Notes: generated by a model not told the origin, from the sequence alone. A DNA stretch of 64,000 bases from Phylloscopus collybita (GCA_027886175.1 JAJNNQ010000077.1:6046400-6110399), one strand, 5' to 3'. Positions 33,235 to 45,585 are shown, counted from the first letter of the stretch. Numbers and translations are program-made.

Positions 33235-33410
33235 GGTTCCCCAGGGCAGGAAAGATGTCTGGCAGCTGCAGCAGGGTCAGGGAAGGGCTCCAAGGTGGGG
33301 CTGCAGCCCATGGGCTGTCAGGAGAGGCTGAGGGAGCTGGGCTTGTCCAGCCCCGAGCAGGGAAGGCTGAGGGGCTCCTCATCCCAGCCTGGCAGTGCCC
33401 CTGAGGAGGT
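33235..33410 (+). repeat. CR1-derived low-copy repeat, copy 1
   Basis: Nearly the same as about 58255-58440, for example GGCAGGAAAGATGTCTGGCA and GGGCTGTCAGGAGAGGCTGA. It contains the CR1-like phrase GAGAGGCTGAGGGAGCTGGG. It lies just 5' of the ERV pol remnant. Confidence 0.75.
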
Positions 33411-33569
33411 GCTGGAGAACACAGAGACAGGCTCTTACCCGGGGGCCTGCTGGGAGACAAAAGACAATGAGCAGAGGGTGAAAGAGGGGAGGCTCAGCCA
33501 GGACAGGAGGAAACCTTTGTTCCCATGGGCTCAGCCAGCTGCTGAGATGCTGCCCCCTAATCCCTGTCC

Positions 33570-36500
33570 TTTGGGATTTTCCAATCCAGACCAAATCGAG
33601 CCGCGTTAACCAGGTGTTCCTTGGAGTATGGGCTTCCAATGTGCCAGGAAGGGCAAAGAACGCACCTCCCATAGTGATTAACCTCAAGGAAGGAAAACAA
33701 CCAGTCAGGACTAAGCAGTATCCTTCAAGAAAAGAGGATAGAGAAGGAATTAGGCCAGTAATTGAAAATTTCCTACAACTAGGATTGCTAAAGGAATGCC
33801 AATCTGATTTCAACACTCCTATATTACCTGTCCGAAAACCTGATGGGTCATATCGAGTGGTTCAAGACTTACAGGCTGTTAACAAAATAACTGAGGATCT
33901 CTACCAGTGGTGGTAAATCCATATACTTTGTTGACATGCTTAACACCAGAGTTAACTTGGTTTACTGTTCTAGATCTGAAAGATGCCTTCTGTTGCCTTC
34001 CTCTCCATGAAGCCAGTCAGAAAATTTTTGCCTTTGAATGGGAGAACCCTAAAAGCGGGCGTAAAACTCAGCTCACATGGACAGTGCTCCCCAGAGGTTC
34101 AAGAACTCACCCATTTTGTTTGGGGAAAAACTTGCAAAGGACCTAGAGGCCTGGGAGGCCCCACCAGAGGAAGGAAAGCTGTTGCAGTATGTGGACAACC
34201 TCCTCATAGCCACTCGGACTAAAGAGGCATGTGTGTCATGGACGGTGAGTCCATTAAACTTTTTGGGGCTCCAGAGGTACAGGGTGTCAGAGAAGAAGGC
34301 TCAGGTGGTGAAGCAAAAGGTAATTTACCTGGGGTATGAAGTTAGTGCCGGGCAAAGGACTCTAGGGCAAGACGGTAAAGAAGCAATATGCCAAACCCCA
34401 CAACCTTGGACAGTGAAAGAACTGTGAACCTTTTTGGGAATGACAGGATGGTGTAGATTGTGGATCTGCAACTATGGGCTGCTTGTCAAACCCCTCTATG
34501 CATTCATCACAAGTAAGAACAAAGATCTTCAGTGGACCAAGGAAGCCACCAGAGCCTTTTCCCAATTAAAGGACACCCTTATGTCGGCCCCAGCCCTAGG
34601 ACTTCCAGACGTGAGTAAACCATTTTTTCTGTTTTCCCATGAAAAACAAGGGATTGCCTTGGGGATGCTAGCACAGAACCTAGGCCCATACCGAAGGGCA
34701 GTTGCCTACTTATCCAAGCAGCTAGATGCAGCTGCCAAGGGATGGCCAGGGTGCCTCAGGACTGTAGCAGCTGTTGTGATGAATATCCAAGAAGCACGTA
34801 AATTCACCTTGGGCCAGAAAATGACTGTGCTGGTGTCTCATACAGGGTCTGCAGTACTGGAAGTGAAAGGTGGGCACTGGCTTTCCCCTCAAAGATTTTT
34901 AAAATACCAAGCCATCATGGTAGAACAAGATGATGTGGAAATAGTGGTAATTAATATTATCAATCCAGCTTCTTTTCTCAGTGGGAATCAAGGAGAACCG
35001 GTGCAACACGACTGTCTGGAAACCATCGAAGCCACCTACTCCAGCTGTCCAGATTTGAAAGACACCCCTTTCAACAACACAGAAACTTGGTTTACTGATG
35101 GGAGTAGTTATGTCATCAGTGGAAAGCGACATGCTGGGTATGCAGTTACCACCAGTAAAGAGGTAATAGAATCCGGTCCTTTACCAACAGATACTTCTGC
35201 ACAGAAGGCCGAGATAACTGCGCTGACTCGTGCCTTGGAGATGGCAAAAGGGAAGGAAATAAACATCTATACAGACTTGAGATATCCCTTTGGAGTTGTG
35301 CATGCACATGGAGCTATCTGGAAAGAAAGAGGATTACTAAATTCACAAGGGAAGAACATTAAACATGCAGAGGAAATGAGGAGACTGTTGGAAGCAGTTC
35401 AGATGCCTGAGAAAGTAGCAATCATGCACATTAAGGCACACCAAAGGGTGAGCTCGGAATTGGAAGAGGGAAATGAGCTGGCAGACAGAGAGGCAAAAGA
35501 AGCAGCAAAAGATGAAGTAACAATTGAAGGAACTTTGATTCCAGACGGACAGATATCCCTTGAAGGTAAGCCAGTATACAGTAAGAAAGATAAGGAGCTT
35601 ATATTGAGGATCAAAAGGGAACATATAACCAGGAAGGATGGGCCGTTACTGAAGAAGGGAAATTGGTTGTCCCTTCTCATATATTATGGTCCTTAGTAAG
35701 AAAGGAACATCAGAAAACACACTGGGGAATGGATGCTCTATATAATTATCTAGTTGAAAAGATTACTGCTAGAAATTTGCATGCCACCTTCACTCAGGTA
35801 ACCAGGGAGTTTGATATTTGCCTCCAGACTAACCCTAACAATATCCCTAAACCAAAACTTGGTCAGATTGAAAGAGGCCAGGGGCCTGGGCAGCAATGAC
35901 AAATTGACTTTTCAGAACTTCCAAGTAAAGGGGGGTATCGATATTTGCTGGTGTTAACAGATACCTTTTCAGGGTGGCCAGAAGCTTTCCCCACCAGAAC
36001 TGCCAAAGCCCGGGGGGTAACCAAAATACTGTTGCAGGAAATAATACCACGCTTTGGAGTTCCATCCACAATGTCCTCAGATAGAGGACCACATTTCATC
36101 ACAAAAACAGTGCAGCAAGTAAGCCACTACTTGGGCATAGACTGGGAATTACACACTCCATATCATCCTCAGTCTAGTGGCCAGTAGAGAAAATGAATCA
36201 TTTAATTAAACAGCAAATTGTGAAGCTAAGGCATGAAGTTAATTTGCCCTGTCCCCAATCTCTCCCATTGGCATTGCTACAGATCAGAACCAAACCAAGG
36301 GCTAAAGAAATTTAAGCCTGTTTGAAATGCTTTATGGAAGGCCATACGGGGTACAAAAGGGAATCTCTACCCAAGCTAGGGAAGAGACATTGACCACCTA
36401 TCTGGTGGCCCTAAGTAAACAACTTAGAAAAATTGGAAAATATGTGGCTGGTACTCAGAGCAGAGGGCTAGATGGACCTGTGCATAATATACAGCCTGGG

Positions 36501-36610
36501 GATTATGTGTATGCTAAATCTTTTACAGACAAAACTCTGGAACCACAGTGGGAAGGACCATTCCAGGTGTTACTTACCACTTTCACTGCAATTAGGATTA
36601 AGGAATAGAA
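33570..36610 (+). pseudogene. Class I (gamma-like) ERV pol remnant
   Basis: Reverse transcriptase begins at about 33614. Visible marks are PSRKEDREGIRPVIE, VLDLKDAF (about 33970-33995) and the catalytic box, which reads YVDN (near 34190) instead of YVDD. RNase H follows (about 35070-35510), keeping TDGSS, KAEITAL, YTDLRY and GNELADREA, which hold the four acidic residues. Integrase (about 35660-36610) shows HQKTHWG, then QIDFSEL and SSDRGPHF with two catalytic Asp. The third acidic site is lost to a frameshift with stops near 36183-36200. Stops also fall near 33915, 34425, 35695 and 35900. No gag, protease or 5' LTR is seen upstream, so the element is 5'-truncated. It cannot replicate. Confidence 0.9.
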
Positions 36611-36700
36611 TTCTTGGATTCATCATATGTGAGTAAAGAAGGCCCCAAGAGCCCCTTGGAAAGCAACACTGGGTGATAATGAACTGAGAATGAAACTTAC

Positions 36701-38760
36701 TTGGGAAAGATGAATGCAGTTTGGGTAGGAATGTTAACTTGGAAAGCTCTATCTCTTATGATGGAAGTTATAGCTGTAACCAAAATTAATGCAAGACTGC
36801 ATGTGCACCACATATTTAGGAGAAATTTTTGTCAGGGAAAGGCTTATGACACCTGCTCTTGCAAAACGCTGAACCAGATGCTGAAGGTTACCAATGCATC
36901 TGTCTGGGAAGGGAAAAATGTTTGGCGTTGTGAATATGCATTTGTTCAGGATGGATTCCATGAATCTCACCAAAATCCTATAGAGCTAATTCAAATTGAT
37001 TCTGGATGCTGTGAGACCTGCTCATCTACCTGTCCTGAATTTAGATTTAAAATAGAGGGATGTACAATCAAGGGTTATAGCTTGGATTACAATATTACTC
37101 AGAATTGTGTTGTACCCCAGGATGAGGGGGTAGTAAATCAGCCAACCCAAAAACCAGAAGAGACCACAGCTCACGTTCAAACCACCCCAAGGAAAATGAT
37201 TCAGCCTATAGTCTCCAAAATTGGACCTTATGCAATTAAGAAAGTAGGGATCTAAAGACTATTACTAAATCCAGAGTGGTCCTTGAAGAGAGTAGTGATG
37301 GAAATGCAGGTAAATGCTTCTGCCATTCAATCAGAGTGTGCCTCATTCCTTAAAACTTCCTTTATAGATTGGACCATTTGGTTACAGAACCACTTCCAAC
37401 AAAAGACAGACCTTACAGGAGTATTAGGAACAGGACTGGGGATCTTGAATACAATGGACTCAGAGGTACTAATGAACAACTTGGCTGCAGCTGGCAGTGA
37501 TGTGGTTAAATTACAACAACCCTTACAATCTTCTTTACTAGCCCTAGGTACCAGTCAATGGAAACTGTCCAAAATATTACCAGAATGGGAAGGGATACAA
37601 GAACAAGATCATAGACTAGTAGTAAATGCTATAGGGACAGCTAGTGAGAATACGTCTCTGGCCCTTGGATGCATACAAGCACAGTTATGGATGCAATCAG
37701 TAGCTGCCTCAATTATCAGGGAAGGTAGTGAAGGCGCGTTCCCTGCTGAGGTCTGGAAAATTGTTTGGGACCATGCTTCTGATTTAGAAAGAGAACTCCA
37801 GCCATGGTGGGTCTTAGTTAACTTCACCTATGATCCTATAACAAGTATGGTAATGGCTTTTGTTTTAACTATACATAATGCATCAGTGAGTCTGATACAC
37901 CCAATAGTTGCCTTAGGACTAAACCATGAAGGAACCATCCTCTATCCTTTGGAACACAGGAGGTGGGCACAAAAAGTAGAAGGGAAATGAAAGACTATTA
38001 ACACAGAGTCCTGTGCTGTGAGAAAACAACTAGGGTTCATATATGAAGGGAATATAAACAGTGATCAGGACACTTGTTTGGATACATAACAGAGTATTTG
38101 TCACTTTGAAGTACACTCAACCAGCAGACAACCTTTCTGTTATACATAGGCCAGGGTTGTGTGTGTCTCAGGACACCATGTCCCATGATAATGGAGGATG
38201 AACTAGTCATAAAGGAAAACAAATTCAATCTGTGCATCTGCAACTTTGTCAGAATCGAGGGATGTGATTTTTCTTATCTGGCACCAGTAGTATCCCATCA
38301 ATATATAAAGGCAAATCTTACTACTATGCAAGAAATATCACCTGTGCCCATAGGGATGAATTTGACCTTGGTTAAGCAGCTATTCAGGCATGAGGATTTA
38401 AAGGAAATTCTGAAAGAAATTAGGGGTATGGGAAAAAGGACTCTGATTACTATACATCATGACACAGAAACCATAGAAAGGGTCTTTAAAAGGATGGAAA
38501 CAGATGCATCTCATCATTGGTGGGATACACTTTTTGGATGGTCACCGAAAGCGACTGGGATCCTCAGTGTAATAGTTCATCCAACTATTGTTTTATTAAT
38601 TCTGGTTGGTGTAAGTCTGATCCTGTCCATTGTAATGCTTCTTTGGAATTGGAGGATGCTGCAACGAATGGCAGCACTAACTTCATTGTCAAAGGTACAT
38701 GGTAACACATTAAGGGGTGCATATCGGAGGAATGGAGAAAAGAATTTTTGTATTAAGTAA
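36701..38760 (+). pseudogene. ERV env remnant of unusual type
   Basis: Env would form the envelope glycoprotein. Three open pieces follow one another (36701-37255, 37283-37990, 38161-38760), separated by stops and at least one frameshift. Piece 1 is Cys-rich (CCETCSSTCPEF) with several Asn-x-Ser/Thr sites. Piece 2 has GTGLGILNTM and long helical stretches. Piece 3 ends with WWDTLFGW, then a strongly hydrophobic membrane span (about 38575-38650) and a short basic tail. I see no CX6CC motif and no clear basic cleavage site, both usual for gammaretroviral Env. It lies at the normal place, between pol and the 3' LTR. It is broken and not functional. Confidence 0.8.
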
Positions 38761-38776
38761 AAGAATTTACTTATTT

Positions 38777-38793
38777 TCTAGAAAATGGGGGAC
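38777..38793 (+). other. ERV polypurine tract
   Basis: A purine-rich run (AGAAAATGGGGGA) directly before the TG of the 3' LTR. In retroviruses this primes plus-strand DNA synthesis. Confidence 0.6.
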
Positions 38794-39357
38794 TGAAAAA
38801 GGGGATTTGGGGGTTAAAGGGAATTCTAGAATAGTTGAGGTCATGTATATGAACACGTAGGATTCATTATCTTGCTCTCCAAGGACTGAAAGAAAACAAA
38901 GAGATAAGGGGCCCTTGAAAGGACACGTGGTTCCTATTAAAAAGTTGCTGAGCTTGCAAAATAAGAGGGGGCCCCTTTGTAAAACTGGAGGGAACATCTC
39001 AGTAAAGAGGGAATACGCATGCAGAGACCTCATCCGGTCAAAAATTCATTGGAGGTAGACTTTGGATTCTTCATCCCTCCAAGTCCCCAGACTCAGTTCA
39101 AGACCACCGACCCAATAAAAGGACTGAACCATGCAGCCACAACTGATTTACATACGAGGGGAGAGCAGGTGGGGACAGGTAATCAATATGTATAGGCGAT
39201 ATAGAATATGCATGATTTTTGTAGACAAATAGAAGGATGAAAATTGTAAGAGGTACGCAGGATTTGGGAAGATGCTCTTCCCCTGAGTTCTGCGCTGAAC
39301 AAAACACGTACCTACTTTACAACTTTAACAGGTTGTGGAGTTTTGAACTGTGTCTCA
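38794..39357 (+). mobile_element. 3' LTR of the class I ERV
   Basis: Starts TGAAAAAGGGG after the polypurine tract and ends near TGTCTCA. Its last ~180 bases are related to the end of the solo LTR at 48110-48761, sharing GTAGA.AAATAGA, GAGGT-like and ACTTTAA phrases. The edges come from this comparison and could be off by tens of bases. An AATAAAAG box lies near 39115. Confidence 0.65.
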
Positions 39358-39479
39358 GGAGCATTCAGAGGATCGGGGAACGCTTTGGGGGGGTTCAGAA
39401 TGGGTGCTGAGGGGGCCCTTAGGGATGCTGGAGGGTCTGGGGGACACTTATGGGACACATGGGGGGCGGATACCAAAGG

Positions 39480-39640
39480 TTGTGTGGAGCGTTGGGGCAC
39501 AACAGGCGTTGTAGTCCCGGCTGCACTGGGGCTCTATCGGACCGCAGAGCATGATGGGAGTTATAGGCAAAAAAACCCCAACAAACCTTGCACCGAAACC
39601 AAGCACCACCCCCCAAGCACCGATCCCCAGCACTGGTTGG
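39480..39640. promoter_or_regulatory. ZNF143-like motif pair, promoter-like
   Basis: On the minus strand CTATAACTCCCATCATGCTCTGC (about 39548-39571) closely resembles the ACTACAACTCCCAKCATGC element bound by ZNF143/THAP11 in vertebrate promoters. A second, inverted-type core GTTGTAGTCCC lies about 50 bases to the left (39508-39518). The area holds several CpGs. No attached exon was found. Confidence 0.4.
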
Positions 39641-39714
39641 ATGTGGGCGGTGTTGGGCACGAGTCTCAGCAAATGGGAGGTGGCAGAGGTAGGAGGAGCC
39701 CAATAAACACTTCT

Positions 39715-40095
39715 AGTCCCTCCCAGTACAGCCCAATTCATCCCCAGTACAGGCCAGTGCATCCCTGTGTCCCTCCAGTCCCTCCCAGTACAGCCCAGTC
39801 CCTCCCAATTCACCTGAGTCCATTCCCATTCCCATTCCCATTCCCATTCCCATTCCCATTCCCATTCCCATTCCCAATCCTATTCCCTTCCAGTTTCCCC
39901 CAGTGCCATCCATAGTATGCCCCAGTGTCCCCCAGCCCTCCCCACCGTGCCCCCAGTATCACTCCCAGTATTCCCAGTATCACTCACAGTATCCCCAGTA
40001 TGTCTCAGTGTTGCCCAGTATCACTCCCAGTATGTCCCAGTGTCTCCCACAGCATTCCTAGTGTTCCCCAGTATGTCCCAGTCCTCCCCAGTCTT
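39715..40095. repeat. CCCAGTA minisatellite with (CCCATT)n
   Basis: Degenerate C-rich units (TCCCAGTATCACTCC, CCCCAGTATG) run across the stretch. A near-perfect (CCCATT)n hexanucleotide occupies about 39821-39876. Confidence 0.85.
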
Positions 40096-40639
40096 TGCAA
40101 GGAAACTGGAACTGCTCACGGTTGCTGTGGCACCCAAACCCAGCAGTGGGGTCAGTGCAGTGTCCATGGCCACAGCTCCTTGCAATGGCCCAGGGCAGGT
40201 TGGGATGATGATCCACCTTCACTCCTGGCCCAGGCCAGGGCTGCAGTTGCCTTGGTGGCACCTTCGGCTGGCACAGACTTGAGGAGGGTCTCTGTTCTCA
40301 ATGGGGAAAATTAGGAGTTTTACATTGATTAAAAAAAAAAAAAAAAGAAGCACCTGTTTGCCTGAGTGTGGGCAGCTCTCCAAGCAAAGCAGGTCCCAGG
40401 TGAGTGAGGAGAGACAGGATGGGGTTGGAGAATGTGGAGCAAGGTTGTCCACACTGGGTCAGAGCTCAGGGCACAGCTTCTCTGAGCAAACCTTACTTAG
40501 AAGAGACCCTGGCTCAATATCAGTCACTGGATGCTGCAGTCACCTCTGCTCTAAACAGAGCAGCAATAAAAGAACCCTTTATAACAGGAATGTGCATTTC
40601 TTAAGAATCTTTAAAATCTTTCCCCATAATTGTAGCAGG

Positions 40640-41890
40640 AAAGTTTCCTAATGACCTGCACCAGACCAGAGGGAAATCAAGGAAGAGCCATGGTTTGTCA
40701 GGACTTGCTTGATCCTAATGAGCCCCATGGTGCATTTGGTGATGAGCCCTGCAACCTCAGGGCCTGAGAGGAGATTGCACAAACCTTTCCAAGAGTCCAA
40801 GTCAGAAGAAAAACCCAAAGTGTCTTGAGGCATTAATGGGTTGCACTGAGGTCCATCCCCAACACAGGCTCCTCATGGACTCTTTGGAGAAGAGAATTGG
40901 AGGCCAGGACTGCACAAAAACCTCTCAGAGAATCAGTGTGGGAAGGAAATTCCAAAGTACCTTAAAAAGTTTGAGTATCTCAAAGTATTAATAAGCCCCA
41001 ATGAGTGTCAGTGCAAAGCTCTCAAGGGACTCATTAAAGTAAATAATTGGAGGCCAGGATCACACAAAAACTTCTCAGAGACTCAGTGGCCAAAAGAAGT
41101 TCTTTATGAAACTTTGAGTATCTTAAGTATTAATGAGCCCCACTGAGTGTTTTTACTGACTGAGAATCCCAAGGGACTTGTTAAAGTAGATAATTGGGGC
41201 CAGGATTGCACAATCTTTCTCACAGAATCAGATTTAAAAGGGAAATACCAAGTAACTTCAAATAACTGAAGTACCTTGAAGCATTAATGAGCCCCACTGA
41301 GTGTTGTTACTGACAAAGCCTCTCAAGGGACTAATTACAGCAGATAATTGGAGGCCATGATTGCAGAAACCTCTCAGAAACTCCAAGGCAAAAGCCAAAC
41401 CCAAAGTCCATTGAAGAACCTGCAGTGCCTGGGAGCATTCAGGAGCCCCCCAGGGCCATTCCTGACCAAGGCTCCCCAGGGACTCCTTCCAGCAGATCCT
41501 TGAGGCCACTGGGCTGTCAGGGGGATGCTGAGGGCAGGACAAGGGGCTGAGAGTGCCCAGCCTTGCTGGGGCTGTGCCAGGAGGCCCCAGGGCCTCAGGA
41601 CAAGGTGTTTCCTGACAGCCCTTGGTGGCACAGACCCTGCTGTGCCCCAGGCCACCAAGACTTGGCTTCTCTTTGTCCCCTCCTGGCATCACTGCCTGCA
41701 GTTCTCTACATGCCTGGAGCCTGAAGACACTTTTTCTGTTGTGATCCTCACTGGGACCTATTAAAACTTCCAGAAACTTTGGAGTTGGATTCTGCCTTGG
41801 AGTTCTTGAGAGGTTGCTTCATCTCCCTCTCAGGGACTGATGTTCAGGGCCTCAGCACAGAGCCCCAAGAGGGTCATTAAAGTCCTTGTG
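40640..41890. repeat. ~150-bp tandem repeat, second array
   Basis: Reverse complement of the 8700-9915 array, with AATGAGCCCCACTGAGTG recurring at roughly 130-150-base steps (about 40730, 40995, 41135, 41288). One unit near 41730-41890 faces the other way, as in the first array. Confidence 0.8.
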
Positions 41891-42409
41891 CTGTGTCTGT
41901 GCTGCTGAGCTGGGCTGGGCCTGGCAGAGAGGCAGTTCCTGGCAACCAAGAAGAGCTTAAAACCACATTTCTCTTGCTGAGCAGCTTTTCTCTCAGACCA
42001 GCAGGGCTGGGGCACTGCCTGCAGCCACCCCAGGCACAGCACACAGGCATAGAGGGGTTCAGCTCAGCCTGGGCTGGCAGCACAGAGCAGAGCTCAGTCA
42101 GGACTCACTGGAGGAGAAATCTTCACAGCCTTGGGAACAGTCAATCTCTGGCTGGGGGAAGATAAGCTGCACTTCCTGCAGGGATCTCCTGAAGCTGCCA
42201 CATTCCACAGCTCTGGAGGACATTTGCCAAAAGAAGGTGAGCCTGGGATTGCTGTAAAGATCAAGAGCTTTCCTGAGAGTGTTTTCAATTTCCTGCTTGG
42301 AGCAGTGTGGGAGAGTTGGGGTGATGACAAAAAGATTTTTGTGTTTTATGCATTTTTCATATATTCATAGCTCTGTTAACTGTTATTATGTAGTTATAAA
42401 ACTATAATC

Positions 42410-42600
42410 TTTAATTTACTCTATTCAACTACTATTGCATATACTTACTATAGTGTACATATATACTCTAGTGTATATACATATATGTACATATGCTTAT
42501 ATACTATAGTATATATTGGATAGTATACATATATATACTTACATACCTATAGTATACATATACTTATTTAAATATAATTCTTAATTAATTCTAGCATGTT
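42410..42600. repeat. AT-rich TATA/GTATAC microsatellite
   Basis: Counterpart of 7745-7920 in the other arm. Confidence 0.8.
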
Positions 42601-44614
42601 TCCTACTCTTTCTATTAAGTTTTAGAACAATAAGCTGACCTTCTAATTACATTCCTGATCTACTGTACAGTCTTATTATCAGGAAGATTCTACAAAAAGA
42701 ATATTTTGGTTTTTCAACCAGAGTGTGAGCAGTCATTAAAAAAAAGGGGGGAAAGAAGCCCTTGGAACAACTCCAATTGGTTGACCCAGAGATGTCTAAC
42801 AGGGACAACTGAATCTCCTATTGGATGTTCCTGTTAAATATACTAATTAATCAACCTCAATAAATTGTTGAAATCAGGGGCTGGGTGTGCCCCATTCCCA
42901 CTGGGACACCTGGAAGCTTCCAAAAAAGGTCTGGTTTTTATTTTACTGTTCTAACACTGTTAAAAGGGTTATTTCTTTTTCCTCTTTTGATTATAGGCAA
43001 CAGGAGGATGAGAGCAGCAGAACAGGAATTGCAATCTCAGAAACACAGAACAGTCTGAGTTGAAAGGGACACTCAGGATCATCAAAGGAATGTTGGAACA
43101 TTTACAGAGACTCCAGCACTGTAACTTTGGGTGGTCAGTCTCTCTGCTGGGAAGCTCCTAAAGGGCCTTCAGCCCCTCCTCAGCCCTGGACAGCAGCAGC
43201 AGCAGCAGCATCACCTTTGCAGGGCCCAGCAAGGTTCTCCTGAGCTGCCCTTGCCCAGCTGCAGACAGAGCCTGCCCTAGCCAGGGCCCTGCAGACAGGC
43301 AGGTTTCTGTAGGGCCGGGCCCAGGGCACAGAGGCTGGGATGGGCTCTGTCAGCGCTGGCAGGGACAAGGCTCCTCTCAGCAGGGAAATGTCCAGGCCCA
43401 GGGAGATGCTGAGGGAAGGAGAGGGGGCTGAAGAGAGCAGTGCTGGGGGCAGGAGGGCACTGTGGGTGTGTGGGAGGTGCCGTGCCCAGCTGGGCACGGG
43501 AACACTGTCCTGAGTGCCCGGCTGTCTCTGCCCTGCCCTCCCAGGCACAGCCCCACCACATCTTCTCTTGGTTCTGCACTGCCCTGAGATTGTCCCTGTC
43601 ATCTGGTGCTCTCAGGGAGGCTCTGGCATTGGCAGCAGCTGAGTCAGGCACTGCCCTTGGCATTGCTGCCAGGCAGCTGTGGCCATGGCCATGGGGTGTC
43701 CAAGCTTCCCTGGGACCTGTGGGGCTGTGGGCAGAGCAGTCCATGGGAAAGGGGAATGGGCTGAGCCCCCTCCCTGAGATCCCATCATGGGCACACCCAG
43801 GGATCTCCTTGCTGTGTCCTTGCAAGCTCTGAGCTGCCCTCCTGGCTGCAAATCTGTGCCAGAGCCCCTCGCAGTTCCCTGAATGTGCCCCAGGGAAGTG
43901 CAGAGATGCCAGAGCTGAGGAAATGCTGCTGGGTTTGCCGAGGGAGCCGTGAGTGTCCTTGGCAGAAGGGGGTGCTGAGACCTTGCCCAGAGCCCTTTGG
44001 AGAGGGGGAGACATTGAGGGATCCCTGTGCTCTGGGCAGGGTCTGGTTTATCCCAGGGTGACCCGGGAGTGTGACTGTGCTCTGACTGCAGCCAAAGCTG
44101 CAAACCCAGGGCAGTTGGGAACAAGCCCATCCAGCCCCTCACTTTGCCCAAGGCACAGGGAATCCTTTGCCTCTCACATCTCTCAGTGGCAAACCCTGAG
44201 TGCAGCAGAAATGCTGGGGATTTCTGACCTCAAAGAACCAGGAATGATGTGTGGGCAGGAAAATAGAGGCTAAAATTGCTTCCTTCTCTCTGTGTCCTTA
44301 AGAACTAGGAGTGCAGATGGCAACAAGCTTTTCTGCATTCAGAGTGATTCCCCTGAGAAATCCTGGATATCCAGCTTTGTCCCTTTCCCACAAGGCCACA
44401 AACCCAGAGCAGCAGGGCAGGGATGGCTCCTTGAGAGCCCCCACACACAGACCTGGCTGCTGCTGGCACACTCAGACAGCACAACTGGAGCTCAGGCAGG
44501 CTGGGTGAAGGTTTTCCCAGAGCAGGAACAGGGGTGGGTGAGTCACAGCGGGACAGTCTATAGGGAATGGCCCAGGTTTGGCTCAAAGCAGCCTCTGCTG
44601 ACTTGTCCCTGTCC

Positions 44615-44630
44615 TTTCTCCATGGACAGG
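44615..44630 (+). promoter_or_regulatory. Putative 5'-UTR splice acceptor
   Basis: CTTTCTCCATGGACAG, AG at 44628-44629, lies 24 bases before the receptor ATG and is conserved with the receptor at 4740-5672. Confidence 0.45.
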
Positions 44631-44652
44631 TGCCCATGTGCAGCCAGAGCAA

Positions 44653-45585
44653 ATGTCCAACAACAGCTCCATCAGGCACTTCCTCCTGCTGGCATTGGCA
44701 GACAGGCGGCAGCTGCAGCTCCTGCACTTCTGCCTCTTCCTGGGCATCTCCCTGGCTGCCCTCCTGGGCAACGGCCTCATCATCAGCGCCGTAGCCTGCG
44801 GCCACCACCTGCACAGCCCCATGTTCTTCTTCCTGCTCAACCTGGCCCTCACTGACCTGGGCTGCATCTGCACCACTGTCCCCAAAGCCATGCACAATTC
44901 CCTCTGGGACACCAGGAACATCTCCTACACAGCATGTGCTGCACAGGCCTTTTTCTTTCTGTTCTTCATTTCAGCAGAGTACTATCTCCTGACCGTCATG
45001 TGCTACGACCGCTACGTGTCCATCTGCAAACCCCTGCACTACGGGACCCTCCTGGGCAGCAGAGCTTGTGCCCACATGGCAGCAGCTGCCTGGGCCAGTG
45101 CCTTTCTTACTGCTCTGCTATTCACAGCCAATACATTTTCCCTGCCCCTGTGCCTTGGCAATGCCCTGGGCCAGTTCTTCTGTGAAATCCCACACATCCT
45201 CAAGCTCTCCTGCTCACTGTCCTACTTCAGGGAATTTGGAGTTATTGTGTTAAGTGCATTTTTTTCATTGTGTTTTTTTGTGTTCATTGTTTTCTCCTAT
45301 GTGCAGATCTTCAGGGCTGTGCTGAGGATCCCCTCTGAGCAGGGACGGCACAAAGCCTTTTCCACTTGCCTCCCTCACTTGGCTGTGCTCGCCCTGTTTG
45401 TCAGCACCTCATTTGTTACCTACCTGAAGCCCCCCTCCCTGTCCTCCCCATCCCTGGATCTGGCCCTGTCAGTTCTGTACTCGGTAGTGCCTCCAGCCCT
45501 GAACCCCCTCATCTACAGCCTGAGGAACCAGGAGCTCAAGGCTGCAGTGTGGAGACTGATCACTGGACAATTTCAGAAACATTAA
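44653..45585 (+). CDS. Olfactory receptor, OR14-like, intact
   Basis: A 310-residue single-exon odorant receptor. The ATG at 44653 gives MSNNSSIRHF with an N-glycosylation site. Motifs are GN in TM1, LHSPMFFFLLNLALTD, MCYDRYVSICKPLHY, KAFSTCLPHLAVL and PPALNPLIYSLRN. It differs from its neighbours mainly in TM3 (SAEYYLL instead of SAELALL or SAELSLL), TM4 (TALLFTANTF), TM5 (SYFREFGVIVLSAFFSLCFF) and around TM6-7 (VSTSFVTYLKPPSLSS). A poly(A) signal follows at 45616. It is probably expressed in olfactory neurons, one receptor per cell, as is known for the family. The ligand cannot be read from sequence. Confidence 0.93.
   Translation: MSNNSSIRHFLLLALADRRQLQLLHFCLFLGISLAALLGNGLIISAVACGHHLHSPMFFFLLNLALTDLGCICTTVPKAMHNSLWDTRNISYTACAAQAFFFLFFISAEYYLLTVMCYDRYVSICKPLHYGTLLGSRACAHMAAAAWASAFLTALLFTANTFSLPLCLGNALGQFFCEIPHILKLSCSLSYFREFGVIVLSAFFSLCFFVFIVFSYVQIFRAVLRIPSEQGRHKAFSTCLPHLAVLALFVSTSFVTYLKPPSLSSPSLDLALSVLYSVVPPALNPLIYSLRNQELKAAVWRLITGQFQKH

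Noticed and set aside
33614..38760. The ERV as a possible functional or domesticated provirus
   Set aside because: No 5' LTR or gag is visible, the polymerase box is YVDN, the integrase third acidic site is lost to a frameshift, and stops break pol and env.
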